Source of the DNA: Alphaproteobacteria bacterium
GTDB lineage: Bacteria > Pseudomonadota > Alphaproteobacteria > Rhodobacterales > Rhodobacteraceae
Reading direction: 5' to 3'
Length of the DNA stretch: 44,322 bases
Assembly (NCBI GenBank): GCA_030431825.1
Contig: JAUIIJ010000035.1
Location: forward strand, 1-44,322
Within the stretch, counting starts at the first letter, position 1, and the number at the start of each line of letters is the position of its first letter. The notes beneath the pieces are model-generated. The model was not told the DNA's origin. It saw only the letters and a program-made list of their open reading frames with translations, and searched no databases. Of this stretch, positions 33,091 to 41,731 are shown one piece after another. A program made the position numbers and the translations under genes.

Positions 33091-36000
33091 ATGTCCAGGA
33101 TTTTTCTGCCCGGCCAACGTGTTACCCTGACACAGGAAGAGGTCGTCTGGCCCGAGCATCTGTCGGGGGTGATGACCGGCAGGATAATCGCCGCGGGGCA
33201 TGTCAGCGTCGGGCGCGGTGCCGGCGGCGGCACGGATTCATTTGCGGTGCCCGACACCGAACCGACCGACATCCTCGAAATCGAATTCGGTGACGGTTTG
33301 AAGCTGTGGCAGTCGGTCGAGATGGCGGCCAGCGATTTTCAGTCTCCGGCCAACCGGTCAGGCGACGATGCCGCCCTCGCGATCCCGCGGGAACTGGTCT
33401 TTACCGACGCGGCCGGACAGAGCAGGGGTGTGGGCAAATACCTGGTTCGCGCCGTTCGCCTGCTGCGCGGCGATCCGGTGGGGCAGGCCGGAAAGCTGTC
33501 GGCGCAGGCGCTTGCCCGCAAGATCGAAGACACGATCACACCCGGATTTTACCGGTGCGACCGCAAGGTGGTTAATGGTCTGGGCACCATCGATCTGAAG
33601 ACCGTCAATGCCGGGGATATACCGGCAGACCAGAAGATCCTGATCCTCGTGCATGGGACGTTCTCGAGCACGCAGGGCAGCTTTGGTGAACTGGCCATCG
33701 CGCCGGGTGAAGAGGTGTGGCAGCCACTGCAATCTGCCTATCCCGGCGGCATCTATGCGTTGGAACATGCCTCTGTGACGGAAAGCCCCGTCCGGAATGC
33801 CATCGATCTGCTTGATGCGCTGCCCAAGGGTGCTCAGATCAGCCTGATGTCGCATTCGCGCGGCGGTATGGTCTGTGAACTGATCAGCCGCGCGGCGCGC
33901 GAGGATATCGACAAGACCGGCGCAATCGACGGCACGGACATGGCGATTTTCAAGCTGTTTCCCGACCGGTCGGGGCAGATGAAGGAGCTTGAAGCACTGA
34001 ACAAGGCTCTGGCGGACAAGGCGCCCGAGGTCAATCGTGTGATCCGGGTCGCCGGGCCGATGGCTGGTACGACATTGGCATCGCAACGGCTTGACCGATA
34101 CCTTTCGGTTGCGCTGAACGTGTTTGAACTGATCCCGGTGTTGCGACGGACTGGCGCCGCCGATCTGCTGAAATCCTTCCTGCTGGCCTTTATCCGGACC
34201 AAGGCGGACCCGGCGACGCTGCCCGGTCTTGAAGCGATGATGCCGACCAGTCCGCTGACGCGGATGCTGAACCGGCCGGACGTGATCTATGCCAACGACC
34301 TGCGCGTGATCGCGGGCGATACCGAAGGGGCCGGCGTCTTGCGCCGTCTCGGCGTGTTTGCCGCCGACCTGTTCTTTCGGGCGGATCATGACTTTGTGGT
34401 TGATACCGAATCCATGACACGCGGGGGCGCGCGCGCGGCGCTGACCAAACCCTATCTGGTCAAGGGGCCGGACGTGTCCCATTTCAGCTATTTCTACAAT
34501 GCCGACTCGCGGCGAGAGATCGTCGGCGCCGCAATTGAAGATGATGGCGGTTTTCTTGTCTTGCCGGGATCGCGCGGCGTCGTATCGGGCGAGATTCCAC
34601 CCGAGGAGCGCTTCCCGGAACTGGAAACACGCGGCAGCGCCAATGATCCGGTCTGTTTCGTCCTGCCCGGCATCCTGGGCAGCCACCTGTCACAGGACAA
34701 GAATTGGATCTGGACAAACCCGCTGCAGATTTCGCTTGGCGGGCTCGCCCGTATCGGTATCGACAGGGACAAGGTTCGTTCGACCAACCCGATCAAGACC
34801 TATTACTGGGATCTCTGCCGCTATCTGTCGCGCAGCCACAAGGTCGTGCCGTTTGACTATGACTGGCGGCTTTCGATCCTGGAACAGGGTCATGCGGATG
34901 CGGCGCGCAAGCTGGCCTTGCTGGTCGAGGCGGAGTTGAATCGCACATCCCGGCCGATCCGGTTTCTTGCCCATTCGATGGGCGGGCTGGTTGTGCGTGC
35001 GATGTTTCAGGCCCGGCCCGACCTCTGGACCCGGATCAAGGAACGCCGCGAAAGCCGTTTCGTGATGCTCGGCACGCCCAATGGCGGCGCGTTCTCGATG
35101 ATGCACACGCTGTTGGGGCGCGCGAGTTCGATCCGCAAGCTGGAGCTGCTCGATTTCAAGCACGACATGCGAGAGTTGCTGAGCATCGTTGCCGGCATGC
35201 CGGGGGCTTTGCAACTGTTGCCCAGCGATGACAACGGTCGTTACCTGAGCGATGAGTTCTGGGACCAGATGCACACGCTGTACGGCACGGACTGGGTCAA
35301 GCCGACCAGCGATGCGCTCAAGATCGCGCGGACGGGCCACAAGGTGCTGGACGCTCACCAGCTCGACCCGGAGCTGACATGCTACGTGGCGGGGCTGGGC
35401 ACTGAAAACACCATTTCATCGGTGCGGTTGGACCCGTCTGCCAACGGCAAGGACCGCATCCAGTTCTTTGCGACCCCCGAGGGCGACGGCACCGTTACAT
35501 GGGCAACGGGCATCCCCAAGGGCATACCGAGATGGTACGTCGACGCGATCCATGGCGACCTGCCGCGAACCCGCGAGGCCTTTCCCGCCTATCTGGACCT
35601 CTTGCAAACGGGTACGACCGCGCGCCTGTCACAGCACAAGCCGAGGACCAGCCGCACGGCCGACACGACGCCGAAACGGGTTGTGGACAAGCCGATCGAG
35701 CTGTTCCCGGACGGGCGGGATATCCTTGATGATTTGATGGGCGCCAGCAGCACGGCGCCAGTGTCTGTCAGCAGACAGGTAAGCACGACAAGGGTGTCGG
35801 TGCGCCACGGCAACCTGCGGTTTGCAAGCTATCCGGTCGCCGTGGGACACCATATCGACGATCCGATGATGGGTGCGGAAAAGGCGCTTGATGAATGTCT
35901 GGATTACACCCTGACGAATGTGCGCAATCTCGGTCTCTATCCCGGCGAACTTGAAACCTGCGAGGTGATCCTGCGCGAGGATCGGGCACCGCAGGGTGCG

Positions 36001-38508
36001 GTCGTGGTCGGTCTCGGGACTTATGGTTCGCTTAAGCCCGGCCAGTTGAAAGACACGTTCCGGCAAGCGGTCCTGCGCTATGGTTTGGTGACGCGCGAGC
36101 GTCGCAAGGAGTCGTCTCCTGCGGGCAACGCAGCGCTCGCACCGCTTGGCCTGTCGACCTTGTTGATCGGCCACAGGGGCGCGAATATCACGATACAACA
36201 AAGCGTCGAGGCAATCCTGCAAGCCGTGGCAGAGGCAAACGAGGCCCTTGGAGAGACGCCCATCGAACATCTGGAGTTCGTCGAACTTTTCGACGATACG
36301 GCGTTTCAGGCCGCAAGCGCGCTGGATTATGTGCAGTCGATGGGGCGCATGGGGGACGTGTTCGCTTTCGACGGTGAAATCCGCACGGTGCGGGATGCAC
36401 GCGTGCGCACGCATTACGGCATGCAACGGGATTGGTGGAAGCGGATCACCGTGACTGCACAGAACGATGCGGATGACGCCAGGGGTTCTGCCAACCTCGA
36501 TCTCAGCTTTACCGCGATCAGCGACAATTCACGCGCTGATTTTCAGACGTCGGCCTATCAGCCCCGTGTGCTGCAAGAGTTGTTGACCCAGCGAACGGAC
36601 GGCACCACGAGCAACCGGGATATAGGCAGGCTGCTGTTTGAATTGCTTGTTCCGGGCGACATGAAGTCCTTTGCCCGGAACAACGAGAACATCATGCTGA
36701 TCCTGGACAAGCAGACGGCGGCATATCCGTGGGAACTGATGGAGGATGACTTCAAGCGCTATGAATTCACCGGCGCGCGGCCTGCGGAGGATACTGCCCA
36801 GAACCGTGAAACCGGGCCGCTGGTCGTACGCGCGCCGGTGATCCGGCGGCTGATCACGTCCGGACCCAAAGTGCCACGCCCCGGCGAACCAAGCGCGCTG
36901 GTCGTCGGCGATCCGAAGAGCGATCTGCCGGTGCTCGTGGGGGCGCAGGAAGAGGCCCGGATCGTCAATGATATCCTGAATAAGGCGGGTTGGGACCCGA
37001 TTCACCTCGATCAACCCGAAAAGGGAGTCGAGGTTATCAAGGAAATAATCCTGAGACCCGCCAAGCTGATTCATCTGGCGGGGCATGGGGTCTATCAATC
37101 CGACCGGTTTGCACGGACGGGCATGGTACTCGGCAAGGATTTGTTCCTCACGGTTTCCGAAATCAAACAGATGCGTTACGTGCCTGAATTCGTGTTCATG
37201 AATTGCTGTCACCTCGGAAATGTGGGCACCGAGGTCAACGAGATCGCGGCCAGCCTCTCGGTGGCGTTTATCGAACGCGGTGTGCGCGCAGTGATCGCTG
37301 CGGGCTGGGAGGTGGACGACGACGCGGCCAATCAGTTCGCGCGCAGTTTCTATACCGCGATGCTCGCGGGGCAGACATTTGGCAAGTCGGTGCACCTTGC
37401 GCGGGAACAGGTGTTCCAGGCCTATCCGGAGACCAATACATGGGGCGCATACCAGTGTTATGGCGATCCCGATTATCGTTTCCGCGACATCGCCGCGGAG
37501 ACCGGCGAGGCCCCGCAGACGCGCTATTACTCGGCCGATCAGGCGACCAAGGCGGCGCGGAATATCGCGGAAAAGGCCGGCTCGACACTGCAGGGGCGCG
37601 CTGCGCTGATGGCGCAACTGGTCGATATCGAACTCAGTGCCAAGCCCGATTGGGAAACGGACGGTGCGTGGCGTGCCGAGATGGGCAAGGCCTATTCGCG
37701 TCTCAACGCCTTTGATACGGCGATAACCTATCTCGACAAGGCGATGCGGGCCACCGGGCGACCAGGCTCGCTTGACGCCAAGCACCGGCTGGTCGATCTC
37801 GGTGTACGGCAGGCCAGCCGCGCCTGGCGCGCCTGCGAAACCCGCAAGGAAAAAACCGCCGCCGCCCGGCGCGTACGCGCCGCGGTCAAGGAGGCGCTGA
37901 CGAGCTATGATCAGCTCGACATGTTGTCAGGTGGAGAACCCTCTGCATACCGCCTGTGCCTGCGGGGGGCTGCCCTGAAATGCCAGGCCTTGTCGGACAC
38001 CGGCGCCACACGCGTCAAGACATTGAAGCGCATGACCGAAAATTACCATGCAGCACTTCTCAAATCGCTTGCCGACGATTCCGAGCGCATAAACCTCTAC
38101 GCCGGTATCAACTGGCTGACGGGCGTGGTGATCCTGAATGCGCTGGACGAGACCTACACCGATCAGACGGCCCGCTCTGCCGCGGTCTGGCTTGACCGGC
38201 TGGCGGCAGAGAGTGCTGTGCAGGAACGCCTGGAGCCGAGCTTCTGGAACGGCATCGTGCGACCGCAGACCGATGTTCTGCGCGGATTGCTGGACCCGGA
38301 ACGCGCGGACACCAAGGCCGAGACGGAAATTCGGTTCTGGCTCGATCGCGCGTGGCGGAGAGGTGGATCCTTCCGCCAGACCGCTTCCATCAGGGACCAG
38401 ATTGCCTTCATCAAGGCGATGATGGCGCATGTGGACGCGCAAAAGGGCGAGTGGCTGACCCGGATCGAGAGGATCGTGACCGATCTGACCGGCGACGTGC
38501 AGGACTGA
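33091..38508 (+). CDS. Giant protein: two alpha/beta-hydrolase domains fused to a CHAT caspase-like protease
   Basis: An 1805-residue single-chain protein with no signal peptide or membrane helix. After an N-terminal region (1 to about 180) comes a first alpha/beta-hydrolase: oxyanion LVHGTF (His188), nucleophile Ser256 in SHSRGG, Asp434/Asp438 and His464 in VSHFSYF. A second, LCAT/lipase-like hydrolase follows: LPGILGSHL (about 525), Ser629 in AHSMGG, Asp799 in GDGTVTW and His821 in AIHGDLP. A third module (about 890-1070, VVVGLGTYGSLKPG) vaguely resembles the macro-like N-domain of M17 peptidases. A CHAT domain (about 1160-1485) has PWELM, His1332 in LAGHG and Cys1373 in NCCHLG. The rest is helical and TPR-like. 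CHAT proteases are often effectors in bacterial conflict systems. The role here is unknown. Confidence 0.85.
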   Translation: MSRIFLPGQRVTLTQEEVVWPEHLSGVMTGRIIAAGHVSVGRGAGGGTDSFAVPDTEPTDILEIEFGDGLKLWQSVEMAASDFQSPANRSGDDAALAIPRELVFTDAAGQSRGVGKYLVRAVRLLRGDPVGQAGKLSAQALARKIEDTITPGFYRCDRKVVNGLGTIDLKTVNAGDIPADQKILILVHGTFSSTQGSFGELAIAPGEEVWQPLQSAYPGGIYALEHASVTESPVRNAIDLLDALPKGAQISLMSHSRGGMVCELISRAAREDIDKTGAIDGTDMAIFKLFPDRSGQMKELEALNKALADKAPEVNRVIRVAGPMAGTTLASQRLDRYLSVALNVFELIPVLRRTGAADLLKSFLLAFIRTKADPATLPGLEAMMPTSPLTRMLNRPDVIYANDLRVIAGDTEGAGVLRRLGVFAADLFFRADHDFVVDTESMTRGGARAALTKPYLVKGPDVSHFSYFYNADSRREIVGAAIEDDGGFLVLPGSRGVVSGEIPPEERFPELETRGSANDPVCFVLPGILGSHLSQDKNWIWTNPLQISLGGLARIGIDRDKVRSTNPIKTYYWDLCRYLSRSHKVVPFDYDWRLSILEQGHADAARKLALLVEAELNRTSRPIRFLAHSMGGLVVRAMFQARPDLWTRIKERRESRFVMLGTPNGGAFSMMHTLLGRASSIRKLELLDFKHDMRELLSIVAGMPGALQLLPSDDNGRYLSDEFWDQMHTLYGTDWVKPTSDALKIARTGHKVLDAHQLDPELTCYVAGLGTENTISSVRLDPSANGKDRIQFFATPEGDGTVTWATGIPKGIPRWYVDAIHGDLPRTREAFPAYLDLLQTGTTARLSQHKPRTSRTADTTPKRVVDKPIELFPDGRDILDDLMGASSTAPVSVSRQVSTTRVSVRHGNLRFASYPVAVGHHIDDPMMGAEKALDECLDYTLTNVRNLGLYPGELETCEVILREDRAPQGAVVVGLGTYGSLKPGQLKDTFRQAVLRYGLVTRERRKESSPAGNAALAPLGLSTLLIGHRGANITIQQSVEAILQAVAEANEALGETPIEHLEFVELFDDTAFQAASALDYVQSMGRMGDVFAFDGEIRTVRDARVRTHYGMQRDWWKRITVTAQNDADDARGSANLDLSFTAISDNSRADFQTSAYQPRVLQELLTQRTDGTTSNRDIGRLLFELLVPGDMKSFARNNENIMLILDKQTAAYPWELMEDDFKRYEFTGARPAEDTAQNRETGPLVVRAPVIRRLITSGPKVPRPGEPSALVVGDPKSDLPVLVGAQEEARIVNDILNKAGWDPIHLDQPEKGVEVIKEIILRPAKLIHLAGHGVYQSDRFARTGMVLGKDLFLTVSEIKQMRYVPEFVFMNCCHLGNVGTEVNEIAASLSVAFIERGVRAVIAAGWEVDDDAANQFARSFYTAMLAGQTFGKSVHLAREQVFQAYPETNTWGAYQCYGDPDYRFRDIAAETGEAPQTRYYSADQATKAARNIAEKAGSTLQGRAALMAQLVDIELSAKPDWETDGAWRAEMGKAYSRLNAFDTAITYLDKAMRATGRPGSLDAKHRLVDLGVRQASRAWRACETRKEKTAAARRVRAAVKEALTSYDQLDMLSGGEPSAYRLCLRGAALKCQALSDTGATRVKTLKRMTENYHAALLKSLADDSERINLYAGINWLTGVVILNALDETYTDQTARSAAVWLDRLAAESAVQERLEPSFWNGIVRPQTDVLRGLLDPERADTKAETEIRFWLDRAWRRGGSFRQTASIRDQIAFIKAMMAHVDAQKGEWLTRIERIVTDLTGDVQD

Positions 38509-38526
38509 GCCCGGCGGTGCGCGGGT

Positions 38527-39492
38527 TCAGAAATCGACCTCGATCGCGATGCCCTTGTCCACCGCGAGTTTGACGACCGCCGAGGCCACCGCGAGGTCCT
38601 GCAGTCCCACCCCCGTGCCGTCAAACAGGGTAATCTCCTGATCCGTGCTGCGGCCAGGGTGGGTGCCGTTGATCACCGCCCCGATCTCGGTGATCTGCTC
38701 ATGATCCAGCGTGCCATCGGCGATCGCGTGCTGTGCTTCGCCGATGCTGACCGATTGTGCGATCTCGTCGGTGAACACGGTTGCGCGTGCCAGCAGCGCC
38801 GCCTCGACCTCCTGCTTGCCCTTGGTGTCTGTGCCCATGCAGGCGATATGCGTGCCGGGCGCGACGTGGTCGGCCATCAGCGACGGCGCAAAGGCCGAGG
38901 TGATCGAGATGATCACATCCGCATCCTGCATCCGATCCAGGGATACCGCTTCGAAGGGCAGACCGGCCTCGGTTGCCACCTTTTCGATATTCGGCAGCAT
39001 TTCGGGGTGATAGTTCCAGCCTATCACCTTTTCAAAGCTCCGCTGCTCCAGCGCCGCGCGCAGCTGGAACGTGGCCTGATGCCCCGCGCCGATCATGCCG
39101 ATGACTTTGGAATCCGCGCGCGCAAGGTGCTTGATCGAAACCGATGAGGCCGCCGCTGTGCGGAGCGCGGTCAACAGGTTGCCGCCGACCATGGCGCTGG
39201 CTTTGCCGGTATCCGGGTCGAACAGGAAGACAGTCGACTGGTGGTTGATGATTCCGTGTTGTTCAAGGTTGTTGGGCCAGTAACCGCCCGCCTTGAGGCC
39301 GAGCGTCATGCCCGCGCGGTCAAAGCCGCCCTTGAATCCGTAGAGCGCGTCGGCATGGCCAATTGCCTCGCGCACGACCGGGAAATTATAGGCGTCGCGG
39401 GACGCCATTGAGGCAAAGACCTGCTCGACCGCGTCAAACGCCGCCTCACGGGTCATCAGGTCTGCGATTTCACGCTCGGGAACGATGATCAT
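38527..39492 (-). CDS. bhcD: Iminosuccinate reductase of the beta-hydroxyaspartate cycle
   Basis: A 321-residue member of the ornithine cyclodeaminase/mu-crystallin family. The Rossmann motif is GMIGAGHQATFQLRAAL (GAGHQA at 135-140). Conserved family residues include Lys67 in LGLKAGGYWP and Arg111 in ALRTAAASS; FDGTGVGLQDLAVAS is near the C-terminus. In the beta-hydroxyaspartate cycle this enzyme reduces iminosuccinate to aspartate, regenerating the amino donor for BhcA. The specific call rests on the bhcA-bhcB-bhcC neighbours; alone it would be called ornithine cyclodeaminase-like. ATG 39492 has an AAGG ribosome-binding site; the longer frame to 39654 crosses a terminator hairpin (39514-39553) that separates it from bhcC. 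Confidence 0.93.
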   Translation of the reverse strand: MIIVPEREIADLMTREAAFDAVEQVFASMASRDAYNFPVVREAIGHADALYGFKGGFDRAGMTLGLKAGGYWPNNLEQHGIINHQSTVFLFDPDTGKASAMVGGNLLTALRTAAASSVSIKHLARADSKVIGMIGAGHQATFQLRAALEQRSFEKVIGWNYHPEMLPNIEKVATEAGLPFEAVSLDRMQDADVIISITSAFAPSLMADHVAPGTHIACMGTDTKGKQEVEAALLARATVFTDEIAQSVSIGEAQHAIADGTLDHEQITEIGAVINGTHPGRSTDQEITLFDGTGVGLQDLAVASAVVKLAVDKGIAIEVDF

Positions 39493-39513
39493 GTCGATAC
39501 CTTGTCTGATCTG

Positions 39514-39553
39514 AAAAAAAAGCGGCGGGGCCGGATGATAGCCGAACCCCGCC
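39514..39553 (-). terminator. Intrinsic terminator between bhcC and bhcD
   Basis: On the minus strand a perfect 7-base stem, GGCGGGG (39553-39547) with CCCCGCC (39530-39524), encloses a 16-base loop. It is followed, two bases on, by eight T residues (39521-39514). This is a textbook rho-independent structure in the 89-base gap between bhcC and bhcD, ending about 10 bases before the bhcD ribosome-binding site. It should lower bhcD transcription relative to bhcABC. Confidence 0.8.
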
Positions 39554-39581
39554 ATAGGGGAGATAACCGGGATTGGCGGTG

Positions 39582-40745
39582 TCAATACGCCTTGCCGCGT
39601 GCGGATACGGGCCATAGGCTTTCGACCTTGCCGTTGCGTACACCGACATACCAATCGTGGACATTGGCGGTGGGATCACAATGACCGGGCACCAGCCGCA
39701 ACTTTTCCCCGACCTTGAGCACGCCCTTGGGGTCGGAAATCACACCGTGCTCGTCCGAACACTTGATGTATTCGACGTCATCGCGGCCAAAGATGAACGG
39801 CAGGCCGCTATCGACCGACTGCGCCTTGAGACCCGCGTCGCAGATCGCCTTGTCCGCCTTGGCATGGCTCATCACCTGGGTCAGGATGAAGAACGCGTTC
39901 TTCCACTCGCCCTGGTCGATACGGTTGCCGTCCTTGTCGAGGATCCGGCCATAATCCGCGTCCATGAAGGCATAGGAGCCACATTGCAATTCGTTGTACA
40001 CGCCCGAGTTGGATTCGAAGTAATAGCTGCCGGTGCCGCCGCCCGAGACCAGTTCGCAGTCGATGCCTTCCGCCTTGAGGCCGGCAACCGCATCCTTGAC
40101 CATGCCGATGGCGATATCCAGCTTCTCCTTGCGCGCTTCATAGCTGTCCAGATGCTGCATCGCGCCCTGATAGGCCTGTATCCCTGTAAACTTCAGATTT
40201 GGCGCGGCCTCGACCGCCTTGGCTATTTCCACCACCGCCGGGGTCGTCGTCACGCCGCATCGTCCGGCACCACAGTCGATCTCGACAAAGACCTCAAGTT
40301 CAGTGCCATGTTTCTGCGCCGCTGCCGACAGGTCGGCCACGTTGTTCACATCGTCGACGCAGACGATGGTCCGCGCGCCGAGTTTGGGCAACTGCGCAAG
40401 CCGGTCGATCTTGGCAGGGTCGCGCACCTGGTTTGACACCAGCACGTCCTTGATGCCGCCACGGGCGAACACCTCGGCCTCGGACACCTTCTGGCAACAA
40501 ACACCAACTGCACCGCCAAGACGTTCCTGCAGCTTTGCGACATCCACGGACTTGTGCATCTTGCCGTGCACCCGGTGGCGCATCCCGTGTTCGCGCGCGT
40601 AATCGCCCATCTTCCTGATATTGTATTCCAGCGCGTCGAGATCGAGCACGAGGCAGGGTGTCTGAATGTCGGCCGCGTCCATGCCGGGCAGGGCTGGCAC
40701 GTCAAAGCCGACTTCGAGATTGTCAAATTCAGTCTGTGCGTTCAT
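39582..40745 (-). CDS. bhcC: Beta-hydroxyaspartate aldolase
   Basis: A 387-residue PLP enzyme of the D-threonine aldolase/alanine racemase-like fold. The PLP lysine is Lys62 in RVHGKMHKSVDV. The metal-binding C-terminus contains LVPGHCDPTANVHDWYVG, with the His and Asp ligands of this family. It condenses glyoxylate with glycine to give (2R,3S)-beta-hydroxyaspartate. Without context it would be annotated D-threonine aldolase; the bhcA/B/D neighbours and divergent IclR gene make the cycle enzyme the better call. GGAGAG precedes the ATG, 15 bases after the bhcB stop. An intrinsic terminator follows it. Confidence 0.94.
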   Translation of the reverse strand: MNAQTEFDNLEVGFDVPALPGMDAADIQTPCLVLDLDALEYNIRKMGDYAREHGMRHRVHGKMHKSVDVAKLQERLGGAVGVCCQKVSEAEVFARGGIKDVLVSNQVRDPAKIDRLAQLPKLGARTIVCVDDVNNVADLSAAAQKHGTELEVFVEIDCGAGRCGVTTTPAVVEIAKAVEAAPNLKFTGIQAYQGAMQHLDSYEARKEKLDIAIGMVKDAVAGLKAEGIDCELVSGGGTGSYYFESNSGVYNELQCGSYAFMDADYGRILDKDGNRIDQGEWKNAFFILTQVMSHAKADKAICDAGLKAQSVDSGLPFIFGRDDVEYIKCSDEHGVISDPKGVLKVGEKLRLVPGHCDPTANVHDWYVGVRNGKVESLWPVSARGKAY

Positions 40746-40760
40746 CTTAGCTCTCCAAGA

Positions 40761-41714
40761 TTAGCCGTTCATCCACGGCAGTTTGTCCAGATCGACGTTG
40801 CCGCCAGTCACGATCACGCCGATCCGCCGGCCGGCGAACCTCTCGCGATTCTTGAGGATCGTGGCGAGCGGCACCGCCGAGGACGGCTCCATCACGATTT
40901 TCATCCGCGCCCAGATCATCCGCATCGCGTCGATGATTTCCTGTTCCGACGCGGTCAGGATGTCGGTCACGTGGTTGCTGACGAAGTGCCACGTCAAATC
41001 CTTGAGCGGCACCTTGAGCCCGTCAGCCACCGTCACCGGCGCATCATCGGCAATGATGTGACCGGCCTTGAAACTGCGATAGGCATCGTCGGCCTGCTCA
41101 GGTTCCGCCGCGAAAACCTCGACATCTGGCGCAAGGTTCGACAGTGTCAGGCAGGTGCCCGAGATCATGCCGCCGCCACCAATCGGCGCGATGACGGCAT
41201 CCAGACCGTCAACCTGTTCCAGCAATTCGCGCGAACATGTGCCCTGACCCGCGATTACCCTCGGATCATTATAGGGATGCACGAAGTCGGCACCTGTCTG
41301 CGCCTGCACCTCGGCAAAGACCGCTTCGCGGCTGCTGGTCGATGGCTCGCATTCCGTGATCCTGCCGCCATATCCGATCACGGCGTCTTTCTTGGCCTGC
41401 GGCGCGGTGCGCGGCATGACCACATGACAGGGAATGCCGCGACGACCCGCCGCGTAGGAGAGCGACAGCGCGTGATTGCCGCTGGAATGGGTCGCGACGC
41501 CACTTTTCGCCTCGTCATCATTCAGCCCGAAGACCGCGTTCGATGCGCCCCGTACCTTGAACGCCGCGGCCTTTTGAAAGTTCTCGCATTTGAAGAACAA
41601 CCGGGCCCCGGTCAGGCCGTCAAGAAAGCGCGAGGTCAGAACCGGCGTGCGATGGATATGGGGCTTGATGCGCTCATGCGCGGCAAGCATGTCGTCGAGT
41701 GTCGGGATATTCAT
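40761..41714 (-). CDS. bhcB: Beta-hydroxyaspartate dehydratase
   Basis: A 317-residue PLP fold-type II enzyme of the threonine dehydratase/serine racemase family. PLP lysine is Lys53 in AAAFKVRGASNAVFGL. Substrate and phosphate loops are THSSGNHALSLSYAAGRRG and IGGGGMISGT. It dehydrates beta-hydroxyaspartate to iminosuccinate. ATG 41714 (MNIPTLDDMLAAHERIKPHI) matches the known family start and has AAGGA ten bases upstream. ATG 41735, which overlaps the bhcA stop, is an alternative. The enzyme call depends on its neighbours, as the family includes other hydroxyamino-acid dehydratases. Confidence 0.94.
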   Translation of the reverse strand: MNIPTLDDMLAAHERIKPHIHRTPVLTSRFLDGLTGARLFFKCENFQKAAAFKVRGASNAVFGLNDDEAKSGVATHSSGNHALSLSYAAGRRGIPCHVVMPRTAPQAKKDAVIGYGGRITECEPSTSSREAVFAEVQAQTGADFVHPYNDPRVIAGQGTCSRELLEQVDGLDAVIAPIGGGGMISGTCLTLSNLAPDVEVFAAEPEQADDAYRSFKAGHIIADDAPVTVADGLKVPLKDLTWHFVSNHVTDILTASEQEIIDAMRMIWARMKIVMEPSSAVPLATILKNRERFAGRRIGVIVTGGNVDLDKLPWMNG

Positions 41715-41731
41715 GCCAACATTATCCTTCA

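Noticed and set aside
33358..34686. A 442-codon minus-strand frame inside the giant CHAT/hydrolase gene
   Set aside because: It is antisense to the first hydrolase domain, whose motifs are intact. No start signal or recognisable protein.
38509..38526. CCCG...CGGG repeat between the giant gene and bhcD
   Set aside because: Only four bases pair and there is no T-run, so it is not a convincing terminator.
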